Source: Pelomonas sp. CA6
Lineage (GTDB): Bacteria; Pseudomonadota; Gammaproteobacteria; Burkholderiales; Burkholderiaceae_C
Reading direction: 5' to 3'
Assembly (NCBI RefSeq): GCF_022549225.1
Contig: NZ_JAKZFD010000006.1
Coordinates: 240,055-304,054 of the forward strand
DNA: 64,000 nucleotides
Positions 61,671 through 64,000 of the stretch are shown here, one piece after another. Made by a program: the position numbers and the translations under genes. The notes beneath the pieces are model-generated. The model worked only from the letters and a program-made list of their open reading frames with translations. It ran no database searches and was not told where the DNA came from. Each line of letters opens with the position of its first letter. Within the stretch, counting starts at the first letter, position 1.

Positions 61671-64000
61671 TCAGATCAGCGGCATCTGCCGGTTCAGGTC
61701 GTCGTCGTCCTGCTGCGAGCGCAAGCGGGTGGCCAGCAACTCGTGGTGGCTGCTTGCGGTGCTGCCCGAACCGGCCGCTGGCGTCGCCGCCGCATGGCCG
61801 GCCGGCGCCGATCCACCATCCAGCAGCGGAGCCGAGGGCTGCGCCAGCACATCGTCCAGCTTCAGCGTCGTATGCGCCTGCGTGCCGGTCTGCTGCGTCT
61901 GCTGGCCGGTGTCCTTGGCGAACCAGACGTCGGTCAGCTGGTGGGTGGCGCCGTCGCTGGTCTTGTAGTCGGACAGCAGGCCCAGCAGGTTGCCGTTGTC
62001 CTGCGCCGTGCCCTTGGTCGCATGCAGGTTCAGCTCGACGATGCCCAGCTCGGCCAGGGACTTCAGCTCGCCCGCGTCGGTCTTGCCGTCGTGGTTGGCG
62101 TCCACCCAGACCTTGAGTGCGCCGAACTGCGCATCGGCGGCGTTGATCCGTCCGTCATGGTTGGCGTCCAGATCCGCCAGCGCGGCGAAGCCGTCGTGGC
62201 CCTTGCTGCCGTTGGACAGCGTGGTGCCGGAGCCGAACAGCTCGCTGCCGTTGTTGATCTGTCCGTCGCCGTTGCGATCCAGTGCCAGCAGGCCATCGTT
62301 GCCGCCCACCCAGCCCCAGCGTTGTGCATTGCCGGTGCCGTTCAGGTCGAAGCTGACGCCATGCTGCGCGGCCAGGGTCTGGATGCCGTTGCCATCCAGG
62401 TCCAGCACCAGCGGCGTGGACAGGAACAGCGAGTCGGCCTTGGTCCCCAGCGCATTCGTCTGCGGGGCGCTGAACGACAGGGTCTGCGACATGTTCATCG
62501 CCGCCAGATCCTGGGTTTCGAAGCCCTGCATCTGCTCGGTGGCCAGCCCTTGGATCTGCGCCGTGGTCAGGCCCTGGATCGACGAGGTCGTGAACGCCGC
62601 GATGTCCTGGGTCTGCAGAGCGTGGATCTGTTCCGTGGAGAAGCCACCGATCTGGGCCGAGCTCAGTGCTGCGAACTGATGGGTCTCCAGCGCCTGGATG
62701 TTGTCCGTGCTCAGCGCATGCAGCTGGGCCGTGCTCAGCACGCTGACCTGGGCCGTGCTCAGCGCGGTCAGGTCGGCGCTTTCCAGCGTGGACAGCTGCG
62801 AGGTGGACAGCGCGGAGATCTGGGCCGAGCCCAGCGCGCGGATCTGGTCGCTGGCGAAGGCGTTCAGATCATCGCTGGAGAGGTTGTGGATCTGGCTTGT
62901 CGTCAGCGACGCCACCTGGGTCGTCGACAGAGCGCCGATCTGATCGGAGCTCAAGGCATCCAGCTGAGCCGTGCTCAGCGCACGCAGCGTGGCGGTATTG
63001 AGCGCGCGCAGATCCTCGGTTTCCAGCGCGGCCATCTGGTCGGTGCCCAGTCCGCCAATCTGACGGGTGCTGAGCGCGGCGAACTGCTGCGTCTCCATGG
63101 CCTCGATGTTGGCCGTGGACAGCGCGCCCAACTGGCTGGAGCTGAGCTGCACCACCTGGGCGGTGGAGAACGCGACGACGTCGGCACTCTCCATCGTGGA
63201 CACCTGGCCCGTGCTCAACACGCCCAGCTGCGCGCTGCTCAGTGCGCGGATCTGGTCGGTGCTGAAGGCGTTCAGGTCGTCCGAGGACAGATTGTTCACC
63301 TGGTTCGTCGTCAGACTGTTCACCTGGACCGTGGACAGGGCCTGGATCTGGGCGGAGCCCAGCGCGTCGATCTGCGCGGTGGAGAGTGCACGCAGCGCGG
63401 CGGTGTTCAGCGCGCGCAGGTCTTGCGTTTCCAGCGCGGCGACCTGGTCGGTGCCCAGGCCGGCGACCTGGCGCGAGCTCAGCGCGGCGAACTGCTGGGT
63501 GTCCATGGCCTGGATGTTGGCCGTGGCGATGGCGCCCAGCTGGGCCGAGCTCAGGCTGGCGATCTGCGCGGTGGACAGCGCGACGAGGTCGGCGCTTTCC
63601 ATCGTGGAGACCTGGGCCGTGGACAGCGCGGCCAGCTGCGCGCTGTTCAGCGCGCGGATCTGGTCGGAGCCCAGCGCGTTGAGGTCATCGCTGGACAGGT
63701 TGTTGACCTGGACCGTGGTCAGGCTGGCCACCTGCGCGGTGGACAGGCCCTGGATCTGGGCCGAACCCAGCGCGTCGATCTGGGCCGTGCTCAGGGCACG
63801 CAGCGCCGCGGTGTTCAGCGCGCGCAGGTCTTGCGTTTCCAGCGCGGCGACCTGGTCGGTGCCCAGGCCGGCGACCTGGCGCGAGTTCAGCGCGGCGAAC
63901 TGCTGGGAGTCCATGGCCTGGATGTTGGCCGTGGAGATGGCGCCCAGCTGGGCCGAGCCGAGGTTGCCGATCTGCGCGGTGGACAGCGCGACGAGGTCGG
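61671..64000 (-). CDS. Large 8-residue-repeat protein with C-terminal calcium loops (5' end beyond window)
   Basis: 775 residues and the stop are in the window; the frame continues off the right edge, and the ATG at 63914 is an internal methionine of the repeat. From about 64000 down to 62520 the protein is built of 8-residue units with consensus (S/T)(S/T)AQ(I/V/L)xxL. The remainder (about 62450-61671) carries Ca-loop sequences DLDGNG, DRNGDGQINN, DANHDGRINAAD and DANHDGKTDAGE and a GWVGGNDGLLALD segment often seen at the ends of RTX-type secreted proteins. It ends in an Ala/Gln/Ser-rich tail. Probably a secreted or surface protein; the function is unknown. Confidence 0.85.
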   Translation of the reverse strand, partial: DLVALSTAQIGNLGSAQLGAISTANIQAMDSQQFAALNSRQVAGLGTDQVAALETQDLRALNTAALRALSTAQIDALGSAQIQGLSTAQVASLTTVQVNNLSSDDLNALGSDQIRALNSAQLAALSTAQVSTMESADLVALSTAQIASLSSAQLGAIATANIQAMDTQQFAALSSRQVAGLGTDQVAALETQDLRALNTAALRALSTAQIDALGSAQIQALSTVQVNSLTTNQVNNLSSDDLNAFSTDQIRALSSAQLGVLSTGQVSTMESADVVAFSTAQVVQLSSSQLGALSTANIEAMETQQFAALSTRQIGGLGTDQMAALETEDLRALNTATLRALSTAQLDALSSDQIGALSTTQVASLTTSQIHNLSSDDLNAFASDQIRALGSAQISALSTSQLSTLESADLTALSTAQVSVLSTAQLHALSTDNIQALETHQFAALSSAQIGGFSTEQIHALQTQDIAAFTTSSIQGLTTAQIQGLATEQMQGFETQDLAAMNMSQTLSFSAPQTNALGTKADSLFLSTPLVLDLDGNGIQTLAAQHGVSFDLNGTGNAQRWGWVGGNDGLLALDRNGDGQINNGSELFGSGTTLSNGSKGHDGFAALADLDANHDGRINAADAQFGALKVWVDANHDGKTDAGELKSLAELGIVELNLHATKGTAQDNGNLLGLLSDYKTSDGATHQLTDVWFAKDTGQQTQQTGTQAHTTLKLDDVLAQPSAPLLDGGSAPAGHAAATPAAGSGSTASSHHELLATRLRSQQDDDDLNRQMPLI
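62520..64000 (-). repeat. Coding tandem repeat: 24-bp units in 408-bp super-repeats
   Basis: The 24-bp unit encodes 8 residues. Seventeen units make a 136-residue super-repeat, shown by the recurring MD(S/T)QQFAAL/METQQFAAL segment with ATGs at 63914, 63506 and 63098, exactly 408 bp apart. A fourth, more diverged copy starts near 62690 (LETHQFAAL). Units 4, 10 and 14 of each copy replace AQ(I/V) with (Q/D/A)DL (ETQDLRAL, SSDDLNAL, ESADLVAL). Copies near the window edge are most alike and the C-terminal copy is most diverged. Confidence 0.92.

Noticed and set aside
62520..64000. Regular 24-bp direct repeats resembling a CRISPR array
   Set aside because: Unit spacing has no spacers, the frame stays open throughout, and the units translate to a consistent 8-residue protein repeat.

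Overview
The window is about 70% G+C by eye and densely packed, with ATGA, GTGA and TTGA start/stop overlaps throughout. Its conserved blocks are argF-argD-DUF3579, rpsT-murJ, and hda-HAD-pcnB-folK followed by a DUF47-pit phosphate pair. These point to a betaproteobacterium of the order Burkholderiales, probably the Rubrivivax/Leptothrix/Roseateles group. That placement is inferred from gene order and protein resemblance, not from a search. I see no insertion sequences, prophage, CRISPR array or rRNA. One tRNA gene, Ser(GGA), is present.

Bases 1-8678 hold one plus-strand operon of at least ten genes for making and transferring a modified sugar. It starts inside an exosortase-A-type PLP decarboxylase. 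Then come a DPM1/GtrB-like GT2, a SAM methyltransferase, an ATP-grasp/HAD fusion, two left-handed beta-helix acyltransferases, WbqC, GtrA, an RffA/WecE aminotransferase and a GT39 membrane transferase. The roles parallel the Arn pathway: aminotransferase, lipid-linked sugar synthase, flippase, membrane transferase. This is the best candidate here for an undescribed system.

Bases 8700-13250 carry a tetR/tetA-like divergent pair with a four-half-site operator, an AraC regulator with an ABM monooxygenase, and an unrecognised secreted protein. Bases 13470-24460 carry tRNA-Ser, an SPFH/NfeD pair, a 758-aa PLP decarboxylase, pyrD, a DAHP synthase, a secreted DUF2141/carotenoid-oxygenase pair, rpiA and an M4 metallopeptidase. 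Bases 24650-32560 carry a chemoreceptor, an overlapping unit of beta-CASP nuclease, DUF4010 membrane protein and mnmC, and a RhlE-like helicase with a terminator-like hairpin in its leader.

Bases 32890-35340 are a complete yfiRNB-type c-di-GMP operon. A periplasmic peptide-binding protein, ettA, a sterol-desaturase-like protein, an AraC regulator and a GGDEF/EAL protein follow. Bases 43550-47850 group a small unknown protein, a TPR lipoprotein with a transglutaminase-like triad, a YkgJ cysteine-cluster protein, a Ser/Thr kinase fused to a universal-stress domain, and a metallophosphoesterase. Bases 47900-61400 are mostly housekeeping: arginine synthesis, DUF3579, an M14 peptidase with a local A+T-rich patch, an alpha/beta hydrolase, rpsT, murJ, SirB1, hda, pcnB, folK, DUF47 and Pit.

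The right edge cuts a minus-strand gene for a very large repeat protein. It has 8-residue units arranged in 17-unit (408-bp) super-repeats and ends in calcium-loop motifs.
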